40,994 bases of DNA, taken from contig CANHHG010000013.1 in assembly GCA_947460615.1 (NCBI GenBank), positions 1-40,994 of the forward strand, read 5' to 3'. Positions 8,760-16,302 of the stretch are shown here, piece after piece. Every line of letters starts with the position of its first letter. Position 1 is the stretch's first letter. The position numbers and the translations under genes are program-made. Under the pieces are notes generated by a model. The model searched no databases. It saw only the letters and a program-made list of their open reading frames with translations, and was not told the DNA's origin. The DNA is from Bacteroidota bacterium (lineage in GTDB: Bacteria; Bacteroidota; Bacteroidia; Flavobacteriales; Flavobacteriaceae).

Positions 8760-9134
8760 ATGGAGTTTCAAAAGGACAATACCTTCTTTACAGGTAGATT
8801 AAAAAGTTTAGTATTTGCGTTGAAAGGTGCAATAAAATTAATTACAACCGAGCACAGTATCATGGTGCAATCGACACTTGCGGTACTGATTACAATCGCA
8901 GGTTTTTACTTTAATATTTCCCATGAAGAATGGTTGTTTCAAACACTTGCCATAGGTTTGGTTTTAAGTGTTGAAGGACTAAATACTGCCGTAGAGAAAG
9001 TAGCAGATTTCATTCATCCTGAGTTTCATACCAAAATCGGTTTTATAAAAGACATCGCAGCGGGTGCTGTGTTTTTTGCAGCTATGACCGCAATCGCAAT
9101 TGGTTTAATGATATATTTACCAAAATTCACTTAA
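8760..9134 (+). CDS. dgkA: Diacylglycerol kinase / undecaprenol kinase family membrane protein
   Basis: About 124 residues from the ATG at 8760. A TTG two codons upstream (8754) is possible but lies only 2 nt after the tpx stop. The small DgkA fold is clear: an N-terminal amphipathic part, three hydrophobic segments, and the signature EGLNTAVEKVADF followed by KIGFIKDIAAGAVFF, which holds the conserved Glu-Asn-Thr-Ala-Glu and Lys-Asp-Ala-Ala-Gly-Ala catalytic region. In Gram-negative bacteria the enzyme phosphorylates diacylglycerol; related proteins act on undecaprenol. The substrate cannot be assigned here. It sits between tpx and ftsK. Confidence 0.9.
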   Translation: MEFQKDNTFFTGRLKSLVFALKGAIKLITTEHSIMVQSTLAVLITIAGFYFNISHEEWLFQTLAIGLVLSVEGLNTAVEKVADFIHPEFHTKIGFIKDIAAGAVFFAAMTAIAIGLMIYLPKFT

Positions 9135-9171
9135 TATTTCCTTGATTTAATAGTTATTAGTTCAATTTAGA

Positions 9172-11625
9172 ATGGCAAAAAAAACACTTACATCGGATAA
9201 AAAAGTAACTAATCCTGAAGATAAATTACCCTGGAAATTAGATAAGCAATATAAAATCTTATTGGGGTTTGTATTGATTCTATTTTCTGTGGCTTTGTTG
9301 CTTGCCTTTATTTCTTTTTTCATTTATGGGCAGCAAGACCAGAGTGCCGTTACTGAATTAACGAATCGTTCTGAGAATGTAAGTAATTGGTTAGGAAAAT
9401 TTGGTGCCTTTTTGGCTGATCTATTTATTTATAAAGGATTTGGAATTGCGTCGTTTTTGTTTGTAAAATTCTTCTTTTTAACCGGGGCGTTTTTAGTAAT
9501 GGACATTCCATTTAAAAGACTAAAAAGCGTATGGTTTTGGGATTTGTTTGCCATTATTGTCATCTCTATTTTATGTGGCTTTTTCGCAACTACTTTACCT
9601 GAGTTGGGAGGAACAATAGGTTATGAAATGAACTTGTTCATGCAAGATTATGTTGGTAAATCTGGAACATTTTTAATCTTATTACTTGGTATTTTTATCT
9701 ATTTAATATTTAAAATAAAGATCTCTCCAGACGCTATCAAAGGATTTTTTGAGAGAAGTAAAAATGAGATTGATACGGAGTTAACTCCTATGAATCAGCC
9801 AGTTTCTGACTCAACCTACAATCTAGAAGAATATGCTGTACCCGAAGAAGAGAAAATAGAAGAGCCAACAATTAAACCAACTTCTCAATTTGAAATAAAT
9901 AAGGAAGCGTTGAAACCTACTATTAGTTCGTCATCAGAAATCAGTATGGATCCCGTATTAAAGCCCAAAGTAGAAGAGCCAATCGAGGATGATTTTGATG
10001 ATTTAGAACCGGTTACATTGCCTATTGAAGATACCGAAAGTGATTTTGTAATTGAGAAAGCACACGAAGAAGATATAGTGGAAGAGAATTTGGCTTCACG
10101 TTTGGTTGCCGACTTTGGTTTGTTTGATCCTACATTGGAATTGTCCAACTATCAATTTCCAACCTTGGATTTAATGAAAGAATATTCAACGGGTGGAATT
10201 ACAATCAATCAAGAAGAATTAGAGGAAAACAAAAATAAAATCCTTGAAACATTACGAAATTATAAAATAGAAATAGCGCAAATTAAAGCTACGGTAGGTC
10301 CCTCAGTTACCCTATATGAAATTGTGCCAGAAGCAGGAATACGAATTTCTAAAATTAAGAGTTTAGAAGACGATATTGCGTTGTCATTATCAGCCTTAGG
10401 AATTCGTATTATTGCTCCTATTCCTGGAAAAGGAACTATCGGTATCGAGGTTCCAAATAAGAATCCTACGATGGTCTCCATGAAAAGTGTGATTGGATCG
10501 GCACGTTTTCAAGAGGCTGAAATGGAATTACCAATTGCACTAGGAAAAACAATTTCTAACGAAACTTTTGTAGTAGATTTGGCTAAAATGCCCCACTTAT
10601 TGATGGCGGGAGCTACAGGACAAGGAAAATCGGTGGGATTGAATGCGGTATTGACCTCTTTATTATACAAAAAGCATCCAGCGGAAGTAAAATTTGTATT
10701 GGTAGATCCTAAGAAAGTGGAATTGACGCTATTCAATAAAATTGAAAGACACTATTTAGCTAAATTACCGGATTCGGGTGATGCTATTATTACCGATAAT
10801 GCCAAAGTGGTGAATACCTTAAATTCCCTTTGTGTGGAAATGGACAACCGTTATTCTTTATTGAAAGATGCAATGGTTCGTAACATAAAAGAATACAACG
10901 AGAAATTCAAATCTCGTAAGTTAAATCCTGAAAACGGCCACCGTTTTTTACCTTACATCGTTTTGGTAGTCGATGAGTTTGCCGATTTAATTATGACTGC
11001 AGGTAAAGAAGTGGAAACTCCTATTGCCCGTTTAGCGCAGTTGGCTAGAGCTATTGGAATTCACTTGATTATTGCAACGCAACGGCCTTCGGTTAATGTT
11101 ATTACGGGTTTAATTAAAGCGAATTTCCCAGCCAGAATTGCCTTTAGAGTAACTTCTAAAATCGACTCGCGTACCATTTTGGATACACAAGGTGCCGATC
11201 AATTGATAGGTCGTGGAGATATGTTGTACACTAATGGAAACGATGTGGTAAGGGTACAATGTGCCTTTATTGATACACCAGAGGTGGAGAAAATCACAGA
11301 ATTCATCGGTTCTCAAAAAGCGTATGCCGATGCTTACTTACTTCCTGAGTTTGTAGGTGAAGAAAGTGGCATTAATCTTGATATGGATATTTCCGAGCGT
11401 GATGCACTTTTTAGAGAAGCTGCTGAGATTATCGTTACTGCTCAACAAGGATCTGCATCGTTGTTGCAACGCAAATTAAAGTTAGGTTACAACCGTGCAG
11501 GACGATTGATAGATCAAATGGAAGCAGCAGGAATTGTAGGTCCATTTGAAGGGAGTAAAGCCCGAAATGTGAACATTACCGATTTGGCCGCTTTAGATCA
11601 ATTTTTCAGTAATGAACAAAATTAA
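9172..11625 (+). CDS. ftsK: DNA translocase FtsK/SpoIIIE family
   Basis: 817 residues. Four N-terminal membrane segments lie at about 29-53, 90-111, 121-141 and 164-181, followed by an acidic, Pro/Glu-rich linker (about 195-330). The motor part has Walker A GATGQGKS (about 478-487), Walker B VLVVDEFADL (about 596) and the ATQRPSVNVITG segment. The C-terminal gamma winged-helix domain contains LLQRKLKLGYNRAGRLIDQM and recognises KOPS-like DNA sites. FtsK acts at the division septum, pumping chromosome-dimer DNA and activating XerCD at dif. The lolA-like gene starts inside its last codons (14-nt overlap), implying translational coupling. Confidence 0.95.
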   Translation: MAKKTLTSDKKVTNPEDKLPWKLDKQYKILLGFVLILFSVALLLAFISFFIYGQQDQSAVTELTNRSENVSNWLGKFGAFLADLFIYKGFGIASFLFVKFFFLTGAFLVMDIPFKRLKSVWFWDLFAIIVISILCGFFATTLPELGGTIGYEMNLFMQDYVGKSGTFLILLLGIFIYLIFKIKISPDAIKGFFERSKNEIDTELTPMNQPVSDSTYNLEEYAVPEEEKIEEPTIKPTSQFEINKEALKPTISSSSEISMDPVLKPKVEEPIEDDFDDLEPVTLPIEDTESDFVIEKAHEEDIVEENLASRLVADFGLFDPTLELSNYQFPTLDLMKEYSTGGITINQEELEENKNKILETLRNYKIEIAQIKATVGPSVTLYEIVPEAGIRISKIKSLEDDIALSLSALGIRIIAPIPGKGTIGIEVPNKNPTMVSMKSVIGSARFQEAEMELPIALGKTISNETFVVDLAKMPHLLMAGATGQGKSVGLNAVLTSLLYKKHPAEVKFVLVDPKKVELTLFNKIERHYLAKLPDSGDAIITDNAKVVNTLNSLCVEMDNRYSLLKDAMVRNIKEYNEKFKSRKLNPENGHRFLPYIVLVVDEFADLIMTAGKEVETPIARLAQLARAIGIHLIIATQRPSVNVITGLIKANFPARIAFRVTSKIDSRTILDTQGADQLIGRGDMLYTNGNDVVRVQCAFIDTPEVEKITEFIGSQKAYADAYLLPEFVGEESGINLDMDISERDALFREAAEIIVTAQQGSASLLQRKLKLGYNRAGRLIDQMEAAGIVGPFEGSKARNVNITDLAALDQFFSNEQN

Positions 11626-12319
11626 TTTACCAATGAATACCAATAGATTTCCCTTATCCAAAATTACTTTTACTTTGAAACATACCTTTTTATTTGTTTT
11701 ATTTACTTTATTTTTCAGCACTTCTTTACAAGCGCAGGACAAAAAAGCGAAAGCTTTGTTGGACGCCGTAACCGCAAAAATTAAAAGTTATGATAATATT
11801 GTCATCGATTTTAAATATTCATTGAACAATTTAAAAGAGAATATCAATCAAGAGAGTAAAGGGAATGTGACCATGAAAGGCAATAAGTATGTTTTGAATT
11901 TAATGGGTGTTACCAAAATATTCGATGGTAAAAACAATTACACCATCAATCCAGAAGACGAAGAAGTGGCTATTTCTAAGGTAAATGAGAAAGACGATAA
12001 TGCCATCACACCTTCAAAACTGTTGACTTTTTTTAACTCAGGATACAAATATACTTGGGACATTCCTCAAAATGTAAAAGGTAGAAAAATACAATACATT
12101 AAATTAGTACCTATCAATACAAAAGACCAACGTAAGGAAATTCTTTTAGGCATAGACACCCAAACCAAGAACATCTACAACCTAATTGAGGTGGGTAAAA
12201 AAGGCACAAAAACCACGCTGACTGTTAATTCTTTTAAAATAAATCAGCCGTTATCAAAGAATCAATTTACCTTTGATGCTAGCAAATACCCAAAATATTA
12301 CATAAATAAATTAGACTAG
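11612..12319 (+). CDS. LolA-like outer-membrane lipoprotein carrier
   Basis: 235 residues. A signal peptide ends near LQAQ (about residue 42) and follows an unusually long N-terminal part; a second in-frame ATG at 11633 would give a more normal leader. The mature protein starts with KAKALLDAVTAKIKSYDNI and continues with the strand pattern of the LolA/LolB half-barrel, including GNVTMKGNKYVLNL and KLLTFFNSGYKYTWD. LolA shuttles lipoproteins from the LolCDE complex to the outer membrane through the periplasm. It overlaps the end of ftsK by 14 nt, and its stop codon is immediately followed by the TTG start of the permease gene. Confidence 0.85.
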   Translation: MNKINLPMNTNRFPLSKITFTLKHTFLFVLFTLFFSTSLQAQDKKAKALLDAVTAKIKSYDNIVIDFKYSLNNLKENINQESKGNVTMKGNKYVLNLMGVTKIFDGKNNYTINPEDEEVAISKVNEKDDNAITPSKLLTFFNSGYKYTWDIPQNVKGRKIQYIKLVPINTKDQRKEILLGIDTQTKNIYNLIEVGKKGTKTTLTVNSFKINQPLSKNQFTFDASKYPKYYINKLD

Positions 12320-13750
12320 TTGAAGATAATTGATAAATACATTCTAAAAACATTTGCGATTACATTTACCACAGTATTTGTAATCTTGTTTTTTATATTC
12401 ATACTTCAAACCATCTGGTTGTTCATTTATGATTTGGCAGGACGCGACTTGGATTTAATGTTGGTTGTTAAATTCTTACTGTATGGAATGCCGAGAATTA
12501 TTCCATTGGTTATCCCTCTTTCAGTGCTTTTAGCTTCGATAATGTCCTTTGGAAACTTAGCTGAAAATTATGAATTTGCTGCTATGAAATCGGCTGGAAT
12601 TTCGTTACAAAGAGCCATGAAAGGATTGACTATTTTCATTGTTGTTTTAAGCGTTACTTCTTTTTTCTTTGCCAATAATGTAATTCCATATGCAGAATAT
12701 AAATTCATTAATTTTAGAAAAAACATTGCTCAACGCAAGCCAGCTATGGCTATTGCAGAAGGCCAATTCAGTCAAATAGGGTTGTATTCAATTAAAGTTG
12801 ATAAAAAAACTGGTGAAAACGGCAACCATCTAACAGGAGTTACCATTCATAAGAAATCAATTAATGGTGATGGAGTTCGCACGGTAATCAAAGCTAAATA
12901 TGGGGATTTGGTAAGTAGTGAGAATTCTAATTTGTTAAAATTGGTATTAAATGATGGGTTTTATTACGAAGACATCATTCCTAACAAATGGGAAGATCGC
13001 AAGAAAATTCCATTTGCAAAAGCGACCTTTAAAAAGGATATTATTAATATGGATTTGTCAATTTTAAATGGTAATCAAGACAATCAGAGTATTACTAATA
13101 CTTCTAACATGCTTAATTTAAGCGAGTTGAATTACACTATTGATTCCTTGAAAAAAAACTATAAACGCGATGTTGTTTCCTTTGCTGATAATGTACACCA
13201 ACGCTCCGGGGTATTAAATGTAAATAAATCAATATTGCCATTGAAGAGTGAATCGGTGAAACCCGATTTATTGGCCTTATTGACTACAAGTGAAAAACTC
13301 CAAATTCTGCAATTTGCTTCAAGCAATGTTTACTCAACTTTGTTTTCGATTGAAAGTTCCAAAAACGAATTGAATATGAAACAAATTGCTATAAACGATC
13401 ATTTAGGGGCGGTTTATGACAAATTTGTTGTTGCTTATGCTTGTTTGTTAATGTTTTTTATCGGTGCGCCACTTGGGGCAATTATTAGAAAAGGAGGAAT
13501 TGGTTTACCAATAGTATTTGCGGTAGTTATCTTTATCTCTTTTCACTTTATCAATACCTTTGGAAAACGTCTGGCTGAAGAAAACGGTATTGATCCCTTT
13601 TTAGGATCGTGGTTGTCGTCTTTAATACTAACTCCATTGGCAATTTTGCTTACATACAGAGCGACTAATGACATAGGATCGTTTAATTTAGACGTGATCA
13701 CTGTGCCGTTCCAAAACTTAATGAAAAGACTATTTCCAACACAAAATTAA
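12320..13750 (+). CDS. LptF/LptG family permease (LPS export)
   Basis: 476 residues. It starts with a TTG codon directly after the previous stop and opens MKIIDKYILKTF, a start typical of the YjgP/YjgQ family. Three N-terminal membrane segments (about 12-35, 50-78 and 100-120), a large periplasmic beta-rich domain, and three C-terminal segments (from about 375) match LptF/LptG. In the LptB2FG complex these proteins extract lipopolysaccharide from the inner membrane and pass it to LptC and LptA. Whether this is F or G cannot be told from sequence alone, so no symbol is given. The position between lolA and ribB suggests one operon, with an envelope-lipid theme shared with the LolA-like gene. 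Confidence 0.9.
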   Translation: MKIIDKYILKTFAITFTTVFVILFFIFILQTIWLFIYDLAGRDLDLMLVVKFLLYGMPRIIPLVIPLSVLLASIMSFGNLAENYEFAAMKSAGISLQRAMKGLTIFIVVLSVTSFFFANNVIPYAEYKFINFRKNIAQRKPAMAIAEGQFSQIGLYSIKVDKKTGENGNHLTGVTIHKKSINGDGVRTVIKAKYGDLVSSENSNLLKLVLNDGFYYEDIIPNKWEDRKKIPFAKATFKKDIINMDLSILNGNQDNQSITNTSNMLNLSELNYTIDSLKKNYKRDVVSFADNVHQRSGVLNVNKSILPLKSESVKPDLLALLTTSEKLQILQFASSNVYSTLFSIESSKNELNMKQIAINDHLGAVYDKFVVAYACLLMFFIGAPLGAIIRKGGIGLPIVFAVVIFISFHFINTFGKRLAEENGIDPFLGSWLSSLILTPLAILLTYRATNDIGSFNLDVITVPFQNLMKRLFPTQN

Positions 13751-13755
13751 TTACA

Positions 13756-14889
13756 ATGACCCTTCCTAAATTTCAATTAAACACTATAGAAGAAGCTATT
13801 GAAGACATTCGTCAAGGGAAAGTCATTATCGTTGTTGATGATGAAGATCGTGAGAATGAAGGTGATTTTTTGGCTGCAGCCGAAAAGGTAACTCCGGAGA
13901 TGATTAACTTCATGGCTACCCACGGACGCGGATTAATATGCGCGCCATTAACAGAAAACAGATGTAAGGAATTGGGATTGCACGTGATGGTGAACAACAA
14001 TACCGATCCTATGGAAACGGCTTTCACGGTATCGGTAGATTTGCGAGGTAATGGGGTTACTACAGGAATTTCAGCTGCCGATAGAGCAAAAACAATTTTA
14101 GCGTTATGCAATCCCGATATAAAGCCGCACGAATTAGCGCGTCCTGGACATATTTTTCCTTTAATTGCAAAGCAAGGTGGAGTGTTAAGAAGAACGGGGC
14201 ACACCGAAGCTGCAATTGACTTTGCTCGTCTCGCTGGATTCAAATCGGCGGGTGTAATTGTGGAAATCATGAATGAAGATGGTTCGATGGCTCGTTTACC
14301 GCAATTGGTTGAAGTGGCTAAGAAATTCGATTTAAAATTGGTTTCTATTGAGGATTTAGTTGCTTATCGAATGCTTCACGATAGCTTAATTGTTAAAAAA
14401 GAAGATTTTGATGTAAACACTCGATTTGGCACCTTCCGATTGAGAGCCTATTTACAAACCACGAATAAGCAAGTTCATATTGCATTGTCAAAAGGAAATT
14501 GGAATTTGGGAGAGCCAATACTGACGCGTATTAATTCTACTCAAATAAATAGTGATATTTTAGGGGCTTTAACCCACGATGCCGACAAAAACCTAGATTC
14601 TATATTTAGCGTTATCAATCAAGCTGGAAAAGGGGCTGTATTGTTCATTAACCAGGAGTTGGAATCCTACAATTTACTGAATCGAATTGGCGAATTAAAA
14701 GTATTGCAAACACAGGGAGAAATGAAGGCGCCATTGATAAAAATGGATGCGAAAGATTTTGGAATTGGAGCTCAGATTTTGCATGATATTGACATTTCCA
14801 ATATCCGATTGATTTCCAATTCAGAGCAAACCAAGCGGGTAGGAATGATAGGGTATGGGTTGGAGATTTCCGAATACGTAAAATACTAA
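13756..14889 (+). CDS. ribB: 3,4-dihydroxy-2-butanone-4-phosphate synthase with degenerate GTP cyclohydrolase II-like C-terminus
   Basis: 377 residues. The N-terminal half has all RibB marks: DDEDRENEGD (28-37) for metal and substrate binding, THGRGLIC (55-62) and GHTEAAIDFARLAG (148-161). It converts ribulose 5-phosphate to the four-carbon riboflavin precursor. The C-terminal half aligns with GTP cyclohydrolase II (PILTRINS..., LLNRIGEL...) but lacks the three zinc-binding cysteines, and the RQEGRNIGL catalytic segment is replaced by NQELESYNLL. The protein therefore should have only RibB activity, and a separate RibA should exist elsewhere. It lies 5 nt after the permease gene, and a stem-loop at 14921 probably ends the transcript. 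Confidence 0.9.
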   Translation: MTLPKFQLNTIEEAIEDIRQGKVIIVVDDEDRENEGDFLAAAEKVTPEMINFMATHGRGLICAPLTENRCKELGLHVMVNNNTDPMETAFTVSVDLRGNGVTTGISAADRAKTILALCNPDIKPHELARPGHIFPLIAKQGGVLRRTGHTEAAIDFARLAGFKSAGVIVEIMNEDGSMARLPQLVEVAKKFDLKLVSIEDLVAYRMLHDSLIVKKEDFDVNTRFGTFRLRAYLQTTNKQVHIALSKGNWNLGEPILTRINSTQINSDILGALTHDADKNLDSIFSVINQAGKGAVLFINQELESYNLLNRIGELKVLQTQGEMKAPLIKMDAKDFGIGAQILHDIDISNIRLISNSEQTKRVGMIGYGLEISEYVKY

Positions 14890-14920
14890 TACGATTTTAG
14901 TTTCTAACTGATGGTAAATG

Positions 14921-14955
14921 AAATAATTACTTGATTGGGTAGTTATTTTCTTGAT
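14921..14955 (+). terminator. Probable terminator after ribB
   Basis: A 10-bp stem with one G-U pair: AAATAATTAC (14921-14930) with GTAGTTATTT (14939-14948), an 8-nt loop, then a T-rich tail. The weak stem and interrupted T-run lower confidence. Confidence 0.5.
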
Positions 14956-14995
14956 ATTTTCTAAATAAATGTTTTAGAAATCAAAAAAAGGTTAC

Positions 14996-15003
14996 TATAT
15001 TTG
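14996..15003 (+). promoter_or_regulatory. Candidate -7 box of tRNA-Ser (TATATTTG)
   Basis: A perfect TAnnTTTG match 33 bp upstream of the tRNA gene, followed by GC. No TTG at a standard -33 distance is evident. Confidence 0.55.
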
Positions 15004-15035
15004 CAACCGCATTCAGCAAAAGGGTGCGACTTATT

Positions 15036-15120
15036 GGAGAAATGGCAGAGCGGTCGAATGCGGCAGTCTTGAAAACTGTTGACTGTAACAGGTCCGGGGG
15101 TTCGAATCCCTCTTTCTCCG
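15036..15120 (+). tRNA. tRNA-Ser (UGA)
   Basis: Acceptor stem GGAGAAA (15036-15042) pairs with TTTCTCC (15113-15119), and the discriminator base is G15120. The anticodon loop CTTGAAA, closed by CAGT/ACTG, places TGA at 15070-15072. The long variable arm and the T-arm GGGGGTTCGAATCCCTC fit class II tRNA-Ser. The 3' CCA is not encoded. A strong terminator follows at once. Confidence 0.95.
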
Positions 15121-15124
15121 CAAC

Positions 15125-15155
15125 AAAAACCCGAAACGTGAGTTTCGGGTTTTTT
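15125..15155 (+). terminator. Strong terminator of tRNA-Ser
   Basis: CCCGAAAC (15130-15137) pairs with GTTTCGGG (15142-15149), flanked by AAAAA upstream and a T6 run downstream, so it can act in both directions. Almost the same hairpin recurs at 38101-38130. Confidence 0.9.
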
Positions 15156-15239
15156 ATTTCTTCCCACTCCAAAAGTTTACTTTTGAGATTGAGGAAGAAA
15201 TAAAAAACCCAAACCAAAATTCATTTTGGTTTGGGTTTT
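15153..15239. repeat. Two further back-to-back palindromes
   Basis: TTTATTTCTTCC (15153-15164) is perfectly complementary to GGAAGAAATAAA (15193-15204), with a small inner AAAAG/CTTTT stem. A second perfect 17-bp stem follows directly: AAAACCCAAACCAAAAT (15204-15220) with ATTTTGGTTTGGGTTTT (15223-15239) and only TC between the arms. These are strong hairpin or cruciform candidates. Confidence 0.85.
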
Positions 15240-15440
15240 AATTGTAGGAGCCCCCCTCCGGGATCATGGAATAATCCCTTCTCATTATTGAGTGATACTA
15301 TAATATTCATTTTGGTTTGGGTTTTCATTGTAGGAACCCCCTCTGGGAACATGGAAAAATCCCTTCTCATTATTGAGTGATACTATAAAATGAATTTTGG
15401 TTTGGGTTTTCATTATAGCCCCCCTCTGGGATCATGAAAT
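15219..15440. repeat. Tandem 85-86 bp repeats (three copies, last one partial)
   Basis: Units begin at about 15219, 15305 and 15390. Each carries the half-palindrome ATTTTGGTTTGGGTTTT, a C-rich tract followed by CTCCGGGATCATGG or similar, and in the first two copies CTTCTCATTATTGAGTGATA. The third breaks off after GGGATCATGAAAT. There are no unique spacers, so this is not CRISPR. Confidence 0.8.
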
Positions 15441-15508
15441 ATTCTTTTTTTGATTGAAATTCTATCAATGAAAAAGAGGGTTTAGATAAGTAATTTGGCT
15501 AAATAAGT

Positions 15509-15537
15509 AAGGGCAGTTATTCATAATAACTACCCTT
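15509..15537. terminator. Stem-loop, possible terminator
   Basis: AAGGGCAGTTATT (15509-15521) pairs with AATAACTACCCTT (15525-15537) with one C-A mismatch and a 3-nt loop. It lies about 95 bp downstream (minus strand) of the small gene at 15633. The T-run is weak on both sides. Confidence 0.4.
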
Positions 15538-15632
15538 AGTTTTGGTACCAATAGTTTGGTGTTTAGAAACTTTTACTACTACCCCTATCGAGAAAATCGC
15601 TACAGGCAGATTACAAAAAGTGTTTATTTACG

Positions 15633-15974
15633 TTACTTTCTGCATTTTTCACAAGCCAAATTGAAATAAGCTTGCCCAGCACCATTTATAGGCATACTAT
15701 ATTTGTAGGTTACCCCGCCAATTTTTTCATTTTCATTCATAGGATATTCTTTACGATCGTAAAATTCTCCACTGCCATTTTCTATCCCATAAATACTGTA
15801 ACTTGTAAGAAAAGGCTCGCCGCTTCTATCTAAATTATAATAAATTACTCCTTTGTATTGGCTGTTAGAACCAACTGGTTTGTAAATGCAAACGGTTCTT
15901 TTGTCTTGTGCTTTTAATTCTTGTGTAAAACCAAGTACCAATAGCAATGTTAATAGTGAAAATAATTTTTTCAT
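15633..15974 (-). CDS. Small secreted protein of unknown function
   Basis: 113 residues with a strong signal peptide (MKKLFSLLTLLLVLGF, cleavage near LKAQ at about residue 22). The mature protein is about 90 residues, rich in Tyr, Gly and Asn, with a likely beta-rich body (CIYKPVG, GVIYYNLDRSGEPF, GGVTYKYSMP) and a C-terminal CEKC. I recognise no family. It stands alone between the tRNA repeat region and a large T9SS gene, and neither neighbour suggests a role. Confidence 0.6.
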   Translation of the reverse strand: MKKLFSLLTLLLVLGFTQELKAQDKRTVCIYKPVGSNSQYKGVIYYNLDRSGEPFLTSYSIYGIENGSGEFYDRKEYPMNENEKIGGVTYKYSMPINGAGQAYFNLACEKCRK

Positions 15975-16302
15975 TTTATTAATTTTTAATTATGATACTT
16001 ACTCTTATCGATTTTCAGTTTACTCGCTGTTTTTTTTAATGGTTTTCTGGTCTCCATTTTTATTGTTCTGTTATGTAGAATTTTTTATCTTCTAAATTCA
16101 ACCGGTGGTATTTAATTATTTTTTGATAATAACACAAATACTAGAAAAATAATTTTTTTTAAAAAAAACTAAAGTATTCCCGGTTGGAATTACACTTAAT
16201 TTTATTGTTTTCTATAGAACTATTAAATCATTCACACCACTTAGGGGTGAAGTTGAGTTTGTATACAGAAAGCTATTTCTAAAAGGATACTATATAAAAT
16301 AT
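15975..16302. other. Intergenic region with an imperfect long inverted repeat
   Basis: 328 bp between two minus-strand genes. AAATTCAACCGG (16094-16105) faces CCGGTTGGAATT (16180-16191), complementary apart from one extra base, and T8A8 between them could form an inner stem. This may be a structured 3' end of the upstream 4.7-kb gene. No promoter for the small gene at 15633 is obvious. Confidence 0.4.

Larger units (their letters stand above)
15121..15632. other. Non-coding repeat-rich region downstream of tRNA-Ser
   Basis: 512 bp without a gene. It holds three consecutive palindromes (15125-15239), tandem 85-86 bp repeats (15219 to about 15440) and one more stem-loop (15509-15537). Open frames on the minus strand here merely read through the tRNA and palindromes. 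Confidence 0.75.

Noticed and set aside
14961-15217. Two overlapping minus-strand open frames containing GERGIRTPG and EGFEPPD-like peptides
   Set aside because: They are antisense translations of the tRNA-Ser gene and its palindromes. These peptides are well-known spurious products of tRNA-Ser regions.
15219-15440. Possible CRISPR array
   Set aside because: The 85-86 bp units are contiguous, without unique spacers of constant length, and no cas gene is present.
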